Under the pieces are notes generated by a model. That model was not told the DNA's origin and searched no databases. It saw nothing but the letters and a program-made list of their open reading frames with translations. Positions 1 to 9,411 of a stretch of 49,540 nt of DNA are shown here, piece by piece; the stretch's first letter is position 1, and each line of letters starts with the position of its first letter. The stretch covers positions 1-49,540 of the forward strand of contig JAUNCG010000012.1 of the NCBI GenBank assembly GCA_030526715.1. Direction: 5' to 3'. Source of the stretch: Eubacteriales bacterium (GTDB lineage Bacteria > Bacillota > Clostridia > Lachnospirales > Lachnospiraceae). Position numbers and translations under genes: made by a program.

Positions 1-26
1 TTTTGCAAAAAAGCGAGAATTATGTA

Positions 27-55
27 TTGACATCCGACGATAGTTGCACTAAAAT
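27..55 (+). promoter_or_regulatory. Sigma-A type promoter of rpsT
   Basis: A perfect -35 hexamer TTGACA lies at 27-32 and a -10 hexamer TAAAAT at 50-55, with a spacer of exactly 17 bases. The predicted transcript starts near 62 and has a leader of about 75 bases before the rpsT start. This is read from the sequence and has not been tested. Confidence 0.8.
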
Positions 56-137
56 ATCAGAGTATGTTTATGTTAGAACGTCCGTGTCCGAGTTTAACAT
101 AACGGAATGATAATAGAATGTTTGGAGGTGTCAGAAA

Positions 138-398
138 TTGGCTAACATTAAATCCGCAAAAAAGCGTATCTTAGTTAACAGAACAAAAGCTGATCGCAAC
201 AAGGCGATTAAGTCTGGTGTGAAGACTGCTGTGAAGAAAGTAGAGGCTGCTGTAACCGCAAACGATAAGGCTGCTGCAAGTGCTGCTCTGCTGAATGCTA
301 CATCCACAATTGATAAGGCTACAACCAAGGGTGTATATCACAAGAACACAGCTGCCAGAAAAGTTTCCCGTTTGGCTAAGCTCGTTAACAATATCTAA
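138..398 (+). CDS. rpsT: Small ribosomal subunit protein S20 (bS20)
   Basis: This 86-residue protein is rich in lysine, arginine and alanine and starts MANIKSAKKR, the typical S20 opening. It binds 16S rRNA early in 30S assembly. Length and sequence fit the family throughout. The start codon is TTG at 138, preceded by GGAGGTG at 124-130. Escherichia coli rpsT also starts with UUG, and there the weak start is tied to autoregulation, so the same may apply here. The gene has its own promoter and terminator and converges on holA. Confidence 0.97.
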   Translation: MANIKSAKKRILVNRTKADRNKAIKSGVKTAVKKVEAAVTANDKAAASAALLNATSTIDKATTKGVYHKNTAARKVSRLAKLVNNI

Positions 399-413
399 TA
401 GAGGAACTATTTT

Positions 414-449
414 AAGACCATCGGCCCGTCATCCGATGGTCTTTTTTGT
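414..449 (+). terminator. Intrinsic terminator of rpsT
   Basis: An 11-bp perfect stem (414-424 paired with 433-443) with an 8-base loop is followed by a T run (444-448). On the minus strand the stem is followed by no T run, so it should stop rpsT transcripts only. Confidence 0.9.
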
Positions 450-458
450 ATTTTTATT

Positions 459-1445
459 TTACTTTCTTTCCTGACTTCCCGAGATGATCATCAGCTCTAC
501 CGCAAGCTGATCATTGATCCGTCCATTCTTCACATCCTCTTCCAGTGACACCGCCCGCTCCACCAGTCTTTTCAAATGCTCAATCGTATAGTGCTCTCCC
601 TGCTTCAGATATTTGCGCATGGCAAAGCTCTGCAGTCCGCATTTTTGGGCGATATTCTGCTGATCCATCCCCTCCGCTCGCAGCTCCTTCACCTGCATCA
701 GAATATGGAACTGTCTGGTCACCAGATAGAGGATCCTCATCGGCGGCTCCTTTTGTGCCAGCAGATCATAGTATAGATCAAGCGCGCGGCGCTGCTGCTT
801 CTCTGCCATGCTGTCCACCATATCAAACACCTTCCCCGTCGTCTGTGTGGTACAGATCTCCTCCACATCCTCCGAGGTGATGACCTCTCTTCCCATCGTA
901 TAAGACAGCAGCTTCTCAAGCTCCGTATGGATATTGCTCATGTCTGTTCCCGTTTTGGAAAAGAACAGCTCCATGGTATTGCGGGTGATATTTTTCTGCT
1001 CCTTTTTTAAAGTACCGAGCACCCAGCGCTGCAGCATCTCTTCAGTCTGACGCACGAATTCCACGACGCTTCCCTTAGACTTCACGGTCTTATACAGCTT
1101 CCCGCGCTTATCCACCTCGTTCTCCACAAATACAAAGTACGTAGTCTCCGGAACCTGCTCCAGATACTCTGCCAGCTCTGCGGTGGCATTTTTAAAAAAC
1201 CCGCTGTCCTCAATCATCAGCAATCTGCGCTCGGAAAAGAACGGCATCGTCTCCGCCTGATCGATCAGCTCCTGCACAGAGATCCCCTTTCCTTTGTAGT
1301 GATTAAGGTTCATGGTGTCCTCCGGCGGGATCAGCGCATTTTTCAACCGCTCCTTATACTGGTCTTTCAGATAGGCTTCCTCTCCATAAAGCAGGTATAT
1401 ATTCTTAAATTGTCCGGTCTGTAAATCCTGTTGTAATGTTTTCAT
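459..1445 (-). CDS. holA: DNA polymerase III subunit delta
   Basis: This 328-residue protein is the clamp-loader delta subunit, which opens the beta sliding clamp during replication. The N-terminus (FKNIYLLYGEEAYLKDQY) is the typical HolA start of a P-loop-like but degenerate AAA+ domain. The middle carries the family pattern around EKLLSYTMGREVITSEDVEE, followed by the C-terminal helical collar domain. Length fits Firmicute HolA. rpsT next to holA is a common arrangement in this group, often with comEC just upstream of holA. Here comEC lies 35 kb away. The ribosome binding site is weak. Confidence 0.94.
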   Translation of the reverse strand: MKTLQQDLQTGQFKNIYLLYGEEAYLKDQYKERLKNALIPPEDTMNLNHYKGKGISVQELIDQAETMPFFSERRLLMIEDSGFFKNATAELAEYLEQVPETTYFVFVENEVDKRGKLYKTVKSKGSVVEFVRQTEEMLQRWVLGTLKKEQKNITRNTMELFFSKTGTDMSNIHTELEKLLSYTMGREVITSEDVEEICTTQTTGKVFDMVDSMAEKQQRRALDLYYDLLAQKEPPMRILYLVTRQFHILMQVKELRAEGMDQQNIAQKCGLQSFAMRKYLKQGEHYTIEHLKRLVERAVSLEEDVKNGRINDQLAVELMIISGSQERK

Positions 1446-1465
1446 GCTTCTGATTATAGCATATC

Positions 1466-1503
1466 AAAAGACCGGCGGCAAGACACCAGCGTTCTCCCGC
1501 CGT
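1466..1503 (-). terminator. Possible terminator after the spore protein gene
   Basis: On the minus strand a CGGCGG/CCGCCG stem with a loop of about 18 bases is followed by TCTTTT. It lies between the spore protein stop and the holA start. The long loop makes this a weak call. Confidence 0.35.
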
Positions 1504-1511
1504 TTCCTACG

Positions 1512-1709
1512 CTATTTTTCTTCACTGCGTTCCCGTTCTTTTTTCCTTTTTGTCATGAGCCCTCCGATTCGTCCGGTCTCCTTTGCCGTCAGGGATTTCC
1601 AGCCATCCGTCAGCACACGGTCCAGCAGCCCCAGCTCCCCTGCGATCTCATATTTCATCTTCTCCTCGTCCTTTAGTCTTGTCAGATCGATCTTTTTTTC
1701 TTTCTTCAT
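1512..1709 (-). CDS. Alpha/beta-type small acid-soluble spore protein
   Basis: The product has 65 residues from the ATG at 1709. A GTG at 1724 would add five. It has both family signatures: the YEIAGELGLLDRV segment matches the germination-protease site region, and ETGRIGGLMTKRKK matches the C-terminal G-x-IGG-x-M-x-K box. These proteins coat DNA in the dormant spore and are degraded at germination. The C-terminal half matches well, and the protein is on the short side, as is common in Clostridia. The only good Shine-Dalgarno sequence (AAAGGAG) lies about 14 bases before the ATG, inside a hairpin described separately. Expression is expected in the forespore, but no convincing sigma-G promoter was found. 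Confidence 0.85.
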   Translation of the reverse strand: MKKEKKIDLTRLKDEEKMKYEIAGELGLLDRVLTDGWKSLTAKETGRIGGLMTKRKKERERSEEK

Positions 1710-1710
1710 A

Positions 1711-1752
1711 AAATAAGTCCACACTCCTTTCTTTCGGAGTATGGACTTATTT
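1711..1752 (-). repeat. Long inverted repeat overlapping the spore-gene ribosome binding site
   Basis: An 11-bp perfect stem (1711-1721 with 1742-1752), one mismatch, and a further 5-bp stem (1723-1727 with 1736-1740) enclose an 8-base loop. On the minus strand the 3' arm holds GGAG and ends one base before the ATG. Neither strand has a clean T run after it, so a leader structure is more likely than a terminator. Confidence 0.7.
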
Positions 1753-1832
1753 TTACTTATTTATTCGCTTTCATTTATTCTCGTCAATCATTATACGGAC
1801 AGCGCTACTTTCGATCTATCCGAAATCTGTCT

Positions 1833-2015
1833 TTAATACTCTGACGGAATGATGATCGCTGCCGCAATGTATGCCAGCACACCACTGCCACCTATGATGG
1901 AAAAAAGAGCAAAGGCGAGTCGGATCAGCGTGGAATCCAGACCAAAGTATTCGGCGATCCCTCCGCATACGCCGCAGATCATCTTGTCCTTGTTTGATTT
2001 GTATAACTTCTTCAT
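1833..2015 (-). CDS. PspC domain protein
   Basis: This 60-residue protein is essentially one PspC domain. The basic N-terminus KKLYKSNKDKMICGVCGGIA holds the CGVCGGIAEYFG signature and is followed by one hydrophobic segment from about residue 32 to 55, ending in IIIPSEY. PspC proteins are small membrane proteins. In Escherichia coli PspC takes part in the phage-shock response, but stand-alone Firmicute copies have no assigned role. The start is supported by GGGGGA seven bases upstream. It lies 45 bases after the DUF1461 gene and may be co-transcribed with it. Confidence 0.9.
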   Translation of the reverse strand: MKKLYKSNKDKMICGVCGGIAEYFGLDSTLIRLAFALFSIIGGSGVLAYIAAAIIIPSEY

Positions 2016-2060
2016 AGCATTTCCCCCATTCCAATTGATATACTTGCCACAGCCTTTTCT

Positions 2061-2693
2061 TCACAGTCCGGCATCCTTTCCCCGCATCGATGCCAGTATG
2101 CATCCTACAGCTTGAACCGCAATGAGCCCAAGGATCATCAGTGTACAGTGCATGAAAAACGCATCCGGAAGAATCGTGATGACCGGATCCGTCACTGCAT
2201 CAAAAAGCCAGTAATCATTGTCGAAGACCAGCTCATGAAACATCACAAAAGCCCTCTCCCAGTTCAGCGCAATCAAGGCGCCAAGACCAGCCGGAATCAC
2301 AAGAGACGCTATTCCCACATAACGCAGATAGCTCAGGTCTCTTTTGCGGATCCTGCCGACCGTTCCGATCACTGCGATCAAGCCTGTGATCAGCGCCATC
2401 CAAAGAAGCCTCTGAAAAATGCTCTTCACCTCCCGAAAATGGATCTCGCCTTCCCGGGACATCGCCAGAGTCGGGAACTCCAGCGTCTTAATAAAGGGCG
2501 ACAAATTGTAATCGATCAACGCATCATAATTTTCACGAATCTCCTCTTCCGAATATCCGGACATTTCCTCAATGTGCAGGCTCCTGACATCATGATAATA
2601 TAACGGACGACAGGCCAGTGTCAAGACCACCGCAGTTGAAAACAAAAATAACACACAGCAGATCACCAATAGGATCTTACCTACTCTTCGCAA
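2061..2693 (-). CDS. DUF1461 (TIGR01906) family integral membrane protein
   Basis: This 210-residue protein has an N-terminal membrane segment (about 5-27), an extracytoplasmic region with the family words NYDALIDY and FREVKSIF, and three further hydrophobic segments. The motif FHELVFDNDYWLFDAVTDPV near residue 155 is diagnostic. The function of the family is unknown. The start codon is TTG at 2693, overlapping the end of hemL by 17 bases, with GGAGGA six bases upstream inside hemL. This tight overlap suggests translational coupling to the tetrapyrrole operon. Confidence 0.88.
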   Translation of the reverse strand: MRRVGKILLVICCVLFLFSTAVVLTLACRPLYYHDVRSLHIEEMSGYSEEEIRENYDALIDYNLSPFIKTLEFPTLAMSREGEIHFREVKSIFQRLLWMALITGLIAVIGTVGRIRKRDLSYLRYVGIASLVIPAGLGALIALNWERAFVMFHELVFDNDYWLFDAVTDPVITILPDAFFMHCTLMILGLIAVQAVGCILASMRGKDAGL

Positions 2694-3966
2694 AATAATC
2701 CTCCATGATCTCCAGTGTCCGCTTCAGCTCCTGCTCTCTGGTATGCTTCGTGCCTAAAAACATGGCTTCAAACTGTGACGGCGCCAGATAAATGCCATGA
2801 TGCAGCATATATTTGAAATATTCTGCATACTTCGCCGTGTCTGAGGTCTTTGCCGAAGCATAATCCGTCACCTGCTCTCCGGTAAAGAAAATACATCCCA
2901 GAGAGCCCACATGATTCAGGCTGTGCGCTACCCCGTGATTTTTGAGGATTTTCCCGATCTCACCGAAGAACCAGTCGCCGGTCGCGTTCAGATTCTTATA
3001 CAGATCCGGTGTCTCACTCAGGAGGCGAAGCTGCGTCAGGCCTGCAGCCATGGCTACCGGATTGCCGCTCAGAGTGCCTGCCTGATAGACGCTTCCCACA
3101 GGAGCTACCATCTCCATGATCTCACGACGTCCGCCATAAGCGCCAACCGGCATGCCGCCCCCGATGATCTTGCCGAACGTGGTCAGATCCGGTGTCACCT
3201 TGTAATAGCCCTGTGCTCCCGTAAGGCTCAGTCGGAATCCTGTGATGACCTCATCGAAAATCAGCATGCTTGCGTACTGATCGCACAGTGCGCGCAGTCC
3301 CTGCAGGAATCCCTCCTTCGGGAGCACCACGCCCATATTGGCTGCCACAGGCTCCACGATCACTGCCGCGATCTCCTCTCCACAGCGATCAAACAATTCT
3401 TTCACACTCTCCAGATTGTTATACTCTGCCAGAAGCGTATCCTGCGTACACCCTTCCGGAACACCGGCGCTGTCCGGACGTCCCGCTGTCATAACTCCGG
3501 AACCTGCTTTTACCAGCATGGCGTCTGTATGACCGTGATAGCATCCCATGAATTTCACGATTTTGTTTCTTCCGGTAAACCCTCTCGCCGCACGCAGGGC
3601 GCTCATGACCGCCTCTGTGCCGGAATTTACCATACGTACCATCTCGATAGACGGAACCAGATCGCACACCTTACGAGCCATCTGCACCTCAAGCTCTGTC
3701 GCTGCGCCAAAGCTCAGACCCTTGGCCGCGCGCTCCATCACACTTTTCAATACCTCCGGATGATTGTGTCCCAGTACCATGGGCCCCCATGAGCCGATAT
3801 AGTCAATATAAGTATTTCCATCTACATCCGTAATATACGCGCCGTCTGCACGTTCAATAAAACGCGGTGACTCTGTCACATTGGCAAATGCACGCACAGG
3901 GCTGTTCACTCCGCCCGGCATCAATGTGACGGCTTCTTTAAAAAGTTCTTCCGATCTGCTCATCAT
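2677..3966 (-). CDS. hemL: Glutamate-1-semialdehyde 2,1-aminomutase
   Basis: This 429-residue PLP enzyme makes 5-aminolevulinate from glutamate-1-semialdehyde, the second step of the C5 pathway after HemA. The N-terminus ([20 protein letters not shown]) is the classic HemL start. The PLP-binding aspartate is in FDEVITGFR and the Schiff-base lysine in [14 protein letters not shown]. Length is normal for HemL. The first ATG overlaps the hemB stop as ATGA. A second ATG follows at once. It is the most distal tetrapyrrole enzyme gene of the cluster. Confidence 0.96.
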   Translation of the reverse strand: MMSRSEELFKEAVTLMPGGVNSPVRAFANVTESPRFIERADGAYITDVDGNTYIDYIGSWGPMVLGHNHPEVLKSVMERAAKGLSFGAATELEVQMARKVCDLVPSIEMVRMVNSGTEAVMSALRAARGFTGRNKIVKFMGCYHGHTDAMLVKAGSGVMTAGRPDSAGVPEGCTQDTLLAEYNNLESVKELFDRCGEEIAAVIVEPVAANMGVVLPKEGFLQGLRALCDQYASMLIFDEVITGFRLSLTGAQGYYKVTPDLTTFGKIIGGGMPVGAYGGRREIMEMVAPVGSVYQAGTLSGNPVAMAAGLTQLRLLSETPDLYKNLNATGDWFFGEIGKILKNHGVAHSLNHVGSLGCIFFTGEQVTDYASAKTSDTAKYAEYFKYMLHHGIYLAPSQFEAMFLGTKHTREQELKRTLEIMEDYFAKSR

Positions 3967-4940
3967 CCGATTTTTCCTTCCTTCATCATTCTTGCAAGCT
4001 CTTTCGCATAGTAGGTCAGATAGACATCCGCGCCGGCGCGATAAACCGCTACCGCCATTTCTCCAAGGATACGCTCCTCATCGACCCAGCCCATCTTCGC
4101 CGCAGCCTTCACCATCGCGTACTCACCGCTCACACTGTAGGCAGCGATCGGAGTATCTACCATCTCCTTCACCTTCACGATCATGTCCAGATAGGACATG
4201 GCCGGCTTCACCATAATGATGTCTGCGCCCTCTTCCTCATCCAGCATGGCCTCCTTCACGCCCTCCCGTGAATTGTGGTAATCCATCTGGTAGGTCTTGC
4301 GGTCGCCAAACGACGGCGCTGAGCCCGCCGCATCCCGGAAAGGACCGTAAAAGGCGGACGCATATTTCACCGCATAGGACATGATGGGGATCTTCTGAAA
4401 TCCTGCCTCATCCAGAGCCTCCCGGATAGCCGCCACACGTCCGTCCATCATATCGGAGGGAGCTACCATATCTGCCCCTGCCTGTGCATGGGAGACAGCC
4501 GTTTTCGCCAGTAGCTTCAATGTCTCATCGTTATCTACGTCATGATCGCAGAGCACTCCGCAATGTCCGTGAGAGGTATATTCACACATACAGACGTCTG
4601 TGATCACGTATATCTGCGGAAAATGCTCTTTTGCATAACGAACCGCTCTCTGCACGATTCCGTCCTCTGCATAAGCCTGACTTCCGACCTCATCCTTCAC
4701 CTTGGGAATGCCGAACAGCATCACGGAGGTCACGCCTGCATCCAACAGCTCCTGCAGACATTCTCCCATCCGATCCACCGTATAGCGATACTGTCCTTCC
4801 ATGGACGGGATTTCTTCCTTTTTATCCTGCCCCTCCATCACAAACATGGGATAGATCAGGGAATGAGGATCCATCCGCGTCTCTCTCACCATCCTTCTGA
4901 GATTCTCGCTGCCTCTGAGTCTTCTCGGTCTCTTAACCAT
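3963..4940 (-). CDS. hemB: Delta-aminolevulinic acid dehydratase (porphobilinogen synthase)
   Basis: The 325-residue product condenses two 5-aminolevulinates to porphobilinogen. The ATG at 4940 ([16 protein letters not shown]) is chosen because AAGGAGG lies nine bases upstream and the protein then matches family length. The open frame extends 48 codons further upstream into the preceding gene, but that part is not HemB-like. The cysteine-rich metal site [13 protein letters not shown] shows a zinc-type enzyme. The two active-site lysines lie in [18 protein letters not shown] and [12 protein letters not shown]. Its stop overlaps hemL by ATGA. Confidence 0.96.
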   Translation of the reverse strand: MVKRPRRLRGSENLRRMVRETRMDPHSLIYPMFVMEGQDKKEEIPSMEGQYRYTVDRMGECLQELLDAGVTSVMLFGIPKVKDEVGSQAYAEDGIVQRAVRYAKEHFPQIYVITDVCMCEYTSHGHCGVLCDHDVDNDETLKLLAKTAVSHAQAGADMVAPSDMMDGRVAAIREALDEAGFQKIPIMSYAVKYASAFYGPFRDAAGSAPSFGDRKTYQMDYHNSREGVKEAMLDEEEGADIIMVKPAMSYLDMIVKVKEMVDTPIAAYSVSGEYAMVKAAAKMGWVDEERILGEMAVAVYRAGADVYLTYYAKELARMMKEGKIG

Positions 4941-4954
4941 TACCTCATACCTCC

Positions 4955-7351
4955 TTATCTGTCTTTCTCTGCCTGAATCAGCTCCGCTACCTTTTCCACC
5001 ACAGAATCCATGGTCGCCTTCTCGGACATCCATGTGCGCATACCGAGCGCATCCGCTGCCGCTCTGGTCTGTCTGCCGATGCATACCGCTTTTACCTTAT
5101 GGAAATCCATCTCTCCCACAGATCCGGCAAAGCCCTTCACGGTGGACGCGCTGGTAAATACCGCGTAATCGATCCTGCCCGCTTCGATCTCGGCACGCTC
5201 ATCAATGAGCTCGGAATGACCATACTCCGTATCATAGGTGGCAACGTCGTCCACCTGCACTCCCGGAATCGAGTTCAAAAGCTCCACCAGCTCGGGATTT
5301 CCTATACTCGCTCTGGGAATCAGTATCTTTTCTTCTCCGTGAAGCTCTCCGGCCAGAGCCTGACCAAGCGCCTCTGCGTAGTATTCCTTCGGCATGAGAT
5401 CCGGATGGAAACCATAAGACTCCAGCTCTCTGCCCGTTCCCTCGCCGATAACCGCAAACAATGCGGAGAATAAATTCCGTATATCTATGTTCTTTTCTTT
5501 TAATTTTTCAAAGAAGATCCGTACACCGGTAGGGCTGGTAAATACGATCCACTGATAATCCGCCAGCTGCTCCAACGCCTTTTTCCACGCACCCTCCACC
5601 GGACGCGCTACCGTGCGGATAGCGGGGAGCTCCAACACCTCCGCCCCCTGTTCCCTCAGGCGATTCGCCATACCGGAGATCAGCTCCTTTGGTCTCGTCA
5701 CGAGAATCCGCTTGCCCGACAACGGCAATTTCTCATACCACTCAAACTCATCCGCAAGAGTACATACTCTTCCTACCACGATGATGGCCGGTGTCTCGAC
5801 GCCCTGCCGCTCCACCTCTTCTCTCAGTGTCGCCACGGTAGCCACAATGCGCTTCTGTCGCGCCGTAGTTCCCTGCTGCAGCACCGCCGCCGGCATATCC
5901 GCTTCCATACCGGCCTCCAGCAAGCCCTGACAGATGTCCGGAAGCGCCGCGATGCCCATCAAAAATACCAGCGTTCCCTTCGTCCGCACCAATGCGTCAA
6001 AGTCAATATCATAGGAGGCTCCGGCTCTCTTATGTCCCGTAACAATATGCAGAGATGAGCAGAAATCACGGTGAGTCACCGGTATTCCGTTGTATGCCGG
6101 AACAGACAAGGCAGACGTCACTCCCGGAACTACTTCATATGCGATCCCTGCCTCTGTCAGAAGCTCAAGCTCCTCTCCGCCTCTTCCGAAGAGGAACGGA
6201 TCGCCTCCCTTCAGACGGACAACGCGCTTGCCCTCCTGCGCCCGATGCACCAGCACCCGGTTGATCTCCTCCTGCTTCATGGTGTGATTACTGGATCTCT
6301 TACCCACGTTGATCTTCTCCGCCTCTTCCGGAATCAGATTCAGGATACCCGGTCCTACCAGCGCATCATATACCACGACCTCCGCTTTTTTTAGAACCGC
6401 TTCTCCCTTTCTGGTAAACAATCCGGGATCAGACGGACCCGCGCCGACCAGCCACACCTTTCCCTCTTTCTTGATATATTCCGATTGGAGCTTTCTCGCA
6501 AGAGCCTTCCCCAGCTCCTCCGCATTCTCCGGCGCATCCTCCATGCTGCCGACGCAATATCCGTCTGTAGCTTCATCATAATATAACCCTCGAAGCTGCA
6601 GCCTTCCGTCTGCCAGCTTTGCATGCGCCGCAATGGGGGAACTGCAGCCTCCGTCCAACTCACGTACAAACGCCCGCTCTGCCATGGCCGCGCAGAAGGA
6701 CTCCCGATCCAGAAACTCCTCCAGATAGCTGTAGTCCATGTTCACGCGCCCCTGCAGCCCAAGAATTCCCTGACCTGCTGCCGGAATCATCTCCTCGGGC
6801 GTAAAATAACGGCTGATACGCTCCTCCAGCCCAAGGCGCTTCAAGCCCGCCGCCGCCAAAATCAGGGCGCCGTATTCTCCGCTATCCAGCTTCTGCAGTC
6901 TGGTCAGCACATTGCCCCGGACCGGCTGAAAATATGCCTGAGGATAGAGCTTCTGAAACTGCAGGATACGTCTCCTGCTGGAGCAGCCGACAGGTTTGGT
7001 AAAATCCACCTCCTGCGCTCCTTTGGGAAGCACCAGCACATCTCTGGGATCCTCTCTTTTGGAAAACCCGATCAGCGGGAGCTGCATATCCAGCTCCATC
7101 GGCATATCCTTCAGGCTGTGTACGGAAAGATCGCTCTCCCCGGCCAGCAGAGCCTTATCCAGCTCCTTGACAAACAATCCTTTGCCTCCCACCTGATCCA
7201 GCGTCCGGTCAAGGATCTTATCACCCGTCGTCTTCATAGTGAGAATCTCCACCGCAGTCTCCGGATGCGCACTCTCGATCGCCTGCTTTACCATCTCCGC
7301 CTGAATCACGGCCAGACGGCTCTCACGACTTCCAATCACAATCTTTTTCAT
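4955..7351 (-). CDS. Trifunctional HemC-CobA-HemD: hydroxymethylbilane synthase, uroporphyrinogen-III C-methyltransferase, uroporphyrinogen-III synthase
   Basis: This 798-residue fusion carries three consecutive steps. Residues 1-295 are HemC ([14 protein letters not shown] start, catalytic Asp in VHSLKDMP, dipyrromethane-cofactor Cys near 236 in ELDGGCSSP). Residues 297-535 are a CobA/SUMT methyltransferase ([41 protein letters not shown]). Residues 545-798 are HemD ([37 protein letters not shown]). It should convert porphobilinogen to precorrin-2 on one chain. HemD-CobA fusions are well known in Clostridia, and adding HemC at the front is less common. The ATG at 7351 has AGGTGG eight bases upstream. 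An in-frame GTG at 7363 is the alternative. It lies 23 bases after hemA. Confidence 0.95.
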   Translation of the reverse strand: MKKIVIGSRESRLAVIQAEMVKQAIESAHPETAVEILTMKTTGDKILDRTLDQVGGKGLFVKELDKALLAGESDLSVHSLKDMPMELDMQLPLIGFSKREDPRDVLVLPKGAQEVDFTKPVGCSSRRRILQFQKLYPQAYFQPVRGNVLTRLQKLDSGEYGALILAAAGLKRLGLEERISRYFTPEEMIPAAGQGILGLQGRVNMDYSYLEEFLDRESFCAAMAERAFVRELDGGCSSPIAAHAKLADGRLQLRGLYYDEATDGYCVGSMEDAPENAEELGKALARKLQSEYIKKEGKVWLVGAGPSDPGLFTRKGEAVLKKAEVVVYDALVGPGILNLIPEEAEKINVGKRSSNHTMKQEEINRVLVHRAQEGKRVVRLKGGDPFLFGRGGEELELLTEAGIAYEVVPGVTSALSVPAYNGIPVTHRDFCSSLHIVTGHKRAGASYDIDFDALVRTKGTLVFLMGIAALPDICQGLLEAGMEADMPAAVLQQGTTARQKRIVATVATLREEVERQGVETPAIIVVGRVCTLADEFEWYEKLPLSGKRILVTRPKELISGMANRLREQGAEVLELPAIRTVARPVEGAWKKALEQLADYQWIVFTSPTGVRIFFEKLKEKNIDIRNLFSALFAVIGEGTGRELESYGFHPDLMPKEYYAEALGQALAGELHGEEKILIPRASIGNPELVELLNSIPGVQVDDVATYDTEYGHSELIDERAEIEAGRIDYAVFTSASTVKGFAGSVGEMDFHKVKAVCIGRQTRAAADALGMRTWMSEKATMDSVVEKVAELIQAEKDR

Positions 7352-7374
7352 ATATCTGTCCACCTATTGCATCC

Positions 7375-8619
7375 CTATTGAAATACTTTTTCTATTGCTT
7401 CCACACACTCCCGAAACGTCCGGTCGCTGACCTTTCCCTTCAGGCCGAAGATCAGCTTGTTCACGATCTTGCCCGCCGCCGTATCCGCCGCCTTTGCAAG
7501 CTCCCGCGCCGCCTTCTGCTGATCCTCCTTTTCCTGCACCCGGTTCAGAGCCTTCTCCTGCTTCTGGATCCGCAGGTGAAAATCCTCCACCGCCAATTCC
7601 TTGATCCTCTGGATCATCTCCACCACATCCCGACCCTCATACCAGTCGTAGAATTCTTCGATATATTCCTCCAGAATCATATGCGCCTGCGCGATATTTT
7701 TCTGTGTCTGCTCACTCTGACGCTCCGCATGAAAATAGTCAATATCATATAACCGCACCTGAGGCAGCCGCTTTACCATTGGGTCAATGTCCCTTGGCAC
7801 CGCCAGATCCAGCAATACCACATTTTTCATCAGATCCAGCTTTAGCAGCTGTTCCTCCATAATCGTAAAGTTCGGGCTCGCCGTAGCACTGATCACATAG
7901 TCACACTTCGGCAGCAGCTCCATACGCTCACTATAGTCTATGCGTTGACAGCCCTTCGGGATCTCCACGACGCCGCTTCGGTATTGTCGAACGGTCACCG
8001 TGACGTCCGCGCCTTCCGCCACAAGAACATTGGCAGAAAGCTTGCCCATCTCCCCGTTACCGATGACCATGCATTTTTTCCCGTCAAAGCGGTATCCTTC
8101 CTGCTTCAGATTCAGCACCGCATGATGAATGACAGAGGCATTCGCACCGCTCAAGATCACCTCGGTCTTCACCCGCTTGCCCGCAGTCACCGCCATACGG
8201 AACAACACCTCCAGCACATGATCCGTGCTGTAGTTTTCTCTGGCCATAGCCAGCGCATCCTTCACCTGAGTGATGATCTGATCTTCCCCGAGGATCCTCG
8301 ATTCCAGTCCGCACGCCAAGGCAAAAAGGTGCTCCACCGCCTCCCTGCCCTCGCGACAGACTGCAAATTCCCGATATGTCTCGGTCGCTACTTCCTTTTC
8401 ACGGCAGAGAAGCTCATACAGGCTGATCTGCTCCCCGTCCTCCACACTGGCCCATACCTCCATGCGGTTACAGGTAGAAAGGATAACGACACCATGGAGA
8501 CCGGGAATATTTTTCCAAGTCTCCATGGTCTTAGCGATATTTTTTTTCGTAAATGAAAATACGGTTCTCACCTCGATCGACGCCTTTGTGTGATCGATTC
8601 CCACCATCTGTACGCTCAT
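7375..8619 (-). CDS. hemA: Glutamyl-tRNA reductase
   Basis: The 414-residue enzyme reduces glutamyl-tRNA(Glu) with NADPH to glutamate-1-semialdehyde, the entry to C5 tetrapyrrole synthesis. The catalytic cysteine is in ILSTCNRMEVW, GLESRILGEDQI is the family signature, and MVIGNGEMGKL is the nucleotide-binding motif. The C-terminal dimerisation helix is present. The ATG at 8619 (MSVQMVGIDHTKA) overlaps the cbiK stop as ATGA and has GAGGGA six bases upstream, so the longer frame is rejected. Unlike some clostridial HemA proteins it has no added precorrin-2 dehydrogenase domain. Confidence 0.96.
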   Translation of the reverse strand: MSVQMVGIDHTKASIEVRTVFSFTKKNIAKTMETWKNIPGLHGVVILSTCNRMEVWASVEDGEQISLYELLCREKEVATETYREFAVCREGREAVEHLFALACGLESRILGEDQIITQVKDALAMARENYSTDHVLEVLFRMAVTAGKRVKTEVILSGANASVIHHAVLNLKQEGYRFDGKKCMVIGNGEMGKLSANVLVAEGADVTVTVRQYRSGVVEIPKGCQRIDYSERMELLPKCDYVISATASPNFTIMEEQLLKLDLMKNVVLLDLAVPRDIDPMVKRLPQVRLYDIDYFHAERQSEQTQKNIAQAHMILEEYIEEFYDWYEGRDVVEMIQRIKELAVEDFHLRIQKQEKALNRVQEKEDQQKAARELAKAADTAAGKIVNKLIFGLKGKVSDRTFRECVEAIEKVFQ

Positions 8620-9401
8620 ACTGCTTCCCTCACATGGCGCAGGAACATCTCCTGCACTTCTTTGTATTCTCCTAATCCTCTCAGATGACACACCGTCTCA
8701 AATCCCGCCTGACGGAAGCGGCTCATCCATGAGTCTTCCTCCTCGCCTGCCATATCGTTGATGGCATGGTCTCCCGCCACGATCATAAACGGAGCTAGAT
8801 GGACTCTGTCCGGATGACGATCCAGCGCCTTGGTCAGCACCGTGTCCAGAGACGGTTGTGCTTCTACCGTTCCGAGAATTATATTTTTGTTTCCACACTC
8901 AGGCAGCTTGTCCGCAAGTCTTCCATAGACCGCATTGGCACTGTGCGAAGATCCATGTCCCATGAGCACCAGCAGTTCCTCCTTCGGGATCTCCTTCCAG
9001 ACCTTGCACAATATCTCTGTAATCTCCTGCTCATCCTCCGGCTTGGCCAGCAGAGGGCGTCCGACCCTGATACGTTCAAAGGCTTCCCGCATACACTCCA
9101 CATCGGCCTTCATCCGTTCATTTTCAATGCCGTCCAACAGATGCGTCGGCTGGACGATCACCTCGCGGATACCGTCACGCTTCATTCTCTCCAGAGCCTG
9201 ACTCACATGGTCGATCTCCAGTCCTTCCCGCTCCCTTACCTTCTTCAGAAGCATCTGACTCGTCCATGCATAGTAGATCTTCCGGTCGGGAAACGCATCC
9301 GCGATCCGCTGTTCGATCACATGAATCGTCTCTTTTCTGGTTTTCGTAAAACTGGTGCCGAAGCTGACTACCAGAATTGCCTTCCTACCCTTCATCTCCA
9401 T
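8616..9401 (-). CDS. cbiK: Sirohydrochlorin cobaltochelatase, CbiK type
   Basis: The 261-residue class II chelatase inserts Co2+ into sirohydrochlorin (or precorrin-2) in the anaerobic B12 pathway. It begins KAILVVSFGTSFTKTRKET. The two metal-binding histidine regions are visible as LVLMGHGSSHSAN and FMIVAGDHAINDMAGEEEDSW. The length matches Salmonella CbiK. The ATG at 9401 is chosen for the AGAGGA six bases upstream. The longer open frame overlaps the YARHG gene and has no homologous sequence. There is no signal peptide, so it is cytoplasmic. Confidence 0.94.
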   Translation of the reverse strand: MEMKGRKAILVVSFGTSFTKTRKETIHVIEQRIADAFPDRKIYYAWTSQMLLKKVREREGLEIDHVSQALERMKRDGIREVIVQPTHLLDGIENERMKADVECMREAFERIRVGRPLLAKPEDEQEITEILCKVWKEIPKEELLVLMGHGSSHSANAVYGRLADKLPECGNKNIILGTVEAQPSLDTVLTKALDRHPDRVHLAPFMIVAGDHAINDMAGEEEDSWMSRFRQAGFETVCHLRGLGEYKEVQEMFLRHVREAV

Positions 9402-9411
9402 ATCGTTCCTC

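Noticed and set aside
1740..1800. Sigma-G promoter for the spore protein gene
   Set aside because: A CATACT word is present, but no matching -35 lies at the right distance.
1753..1832. Terminator after the PspC gene
   Set aside because: Short stems (GACAG/CTGTC and TTTCG/CGAAA) are present but no T run follows on the minus strand.
4941..5084. 48-codon upstream extension of hemB
   Set aside because: It overlaps the 3' end of the HemC-CobA-HemD gene, reads as its shifted frame, and a strong AAGGAGG precedes the ATG at 4940.
8620..8691. 24-codon upstream extension of hemA
   Set aside because: It overlaps the cbiK 3' end. The ATGA overlap at 8616-8619 and a good ribosome binding site fix the shorter start.
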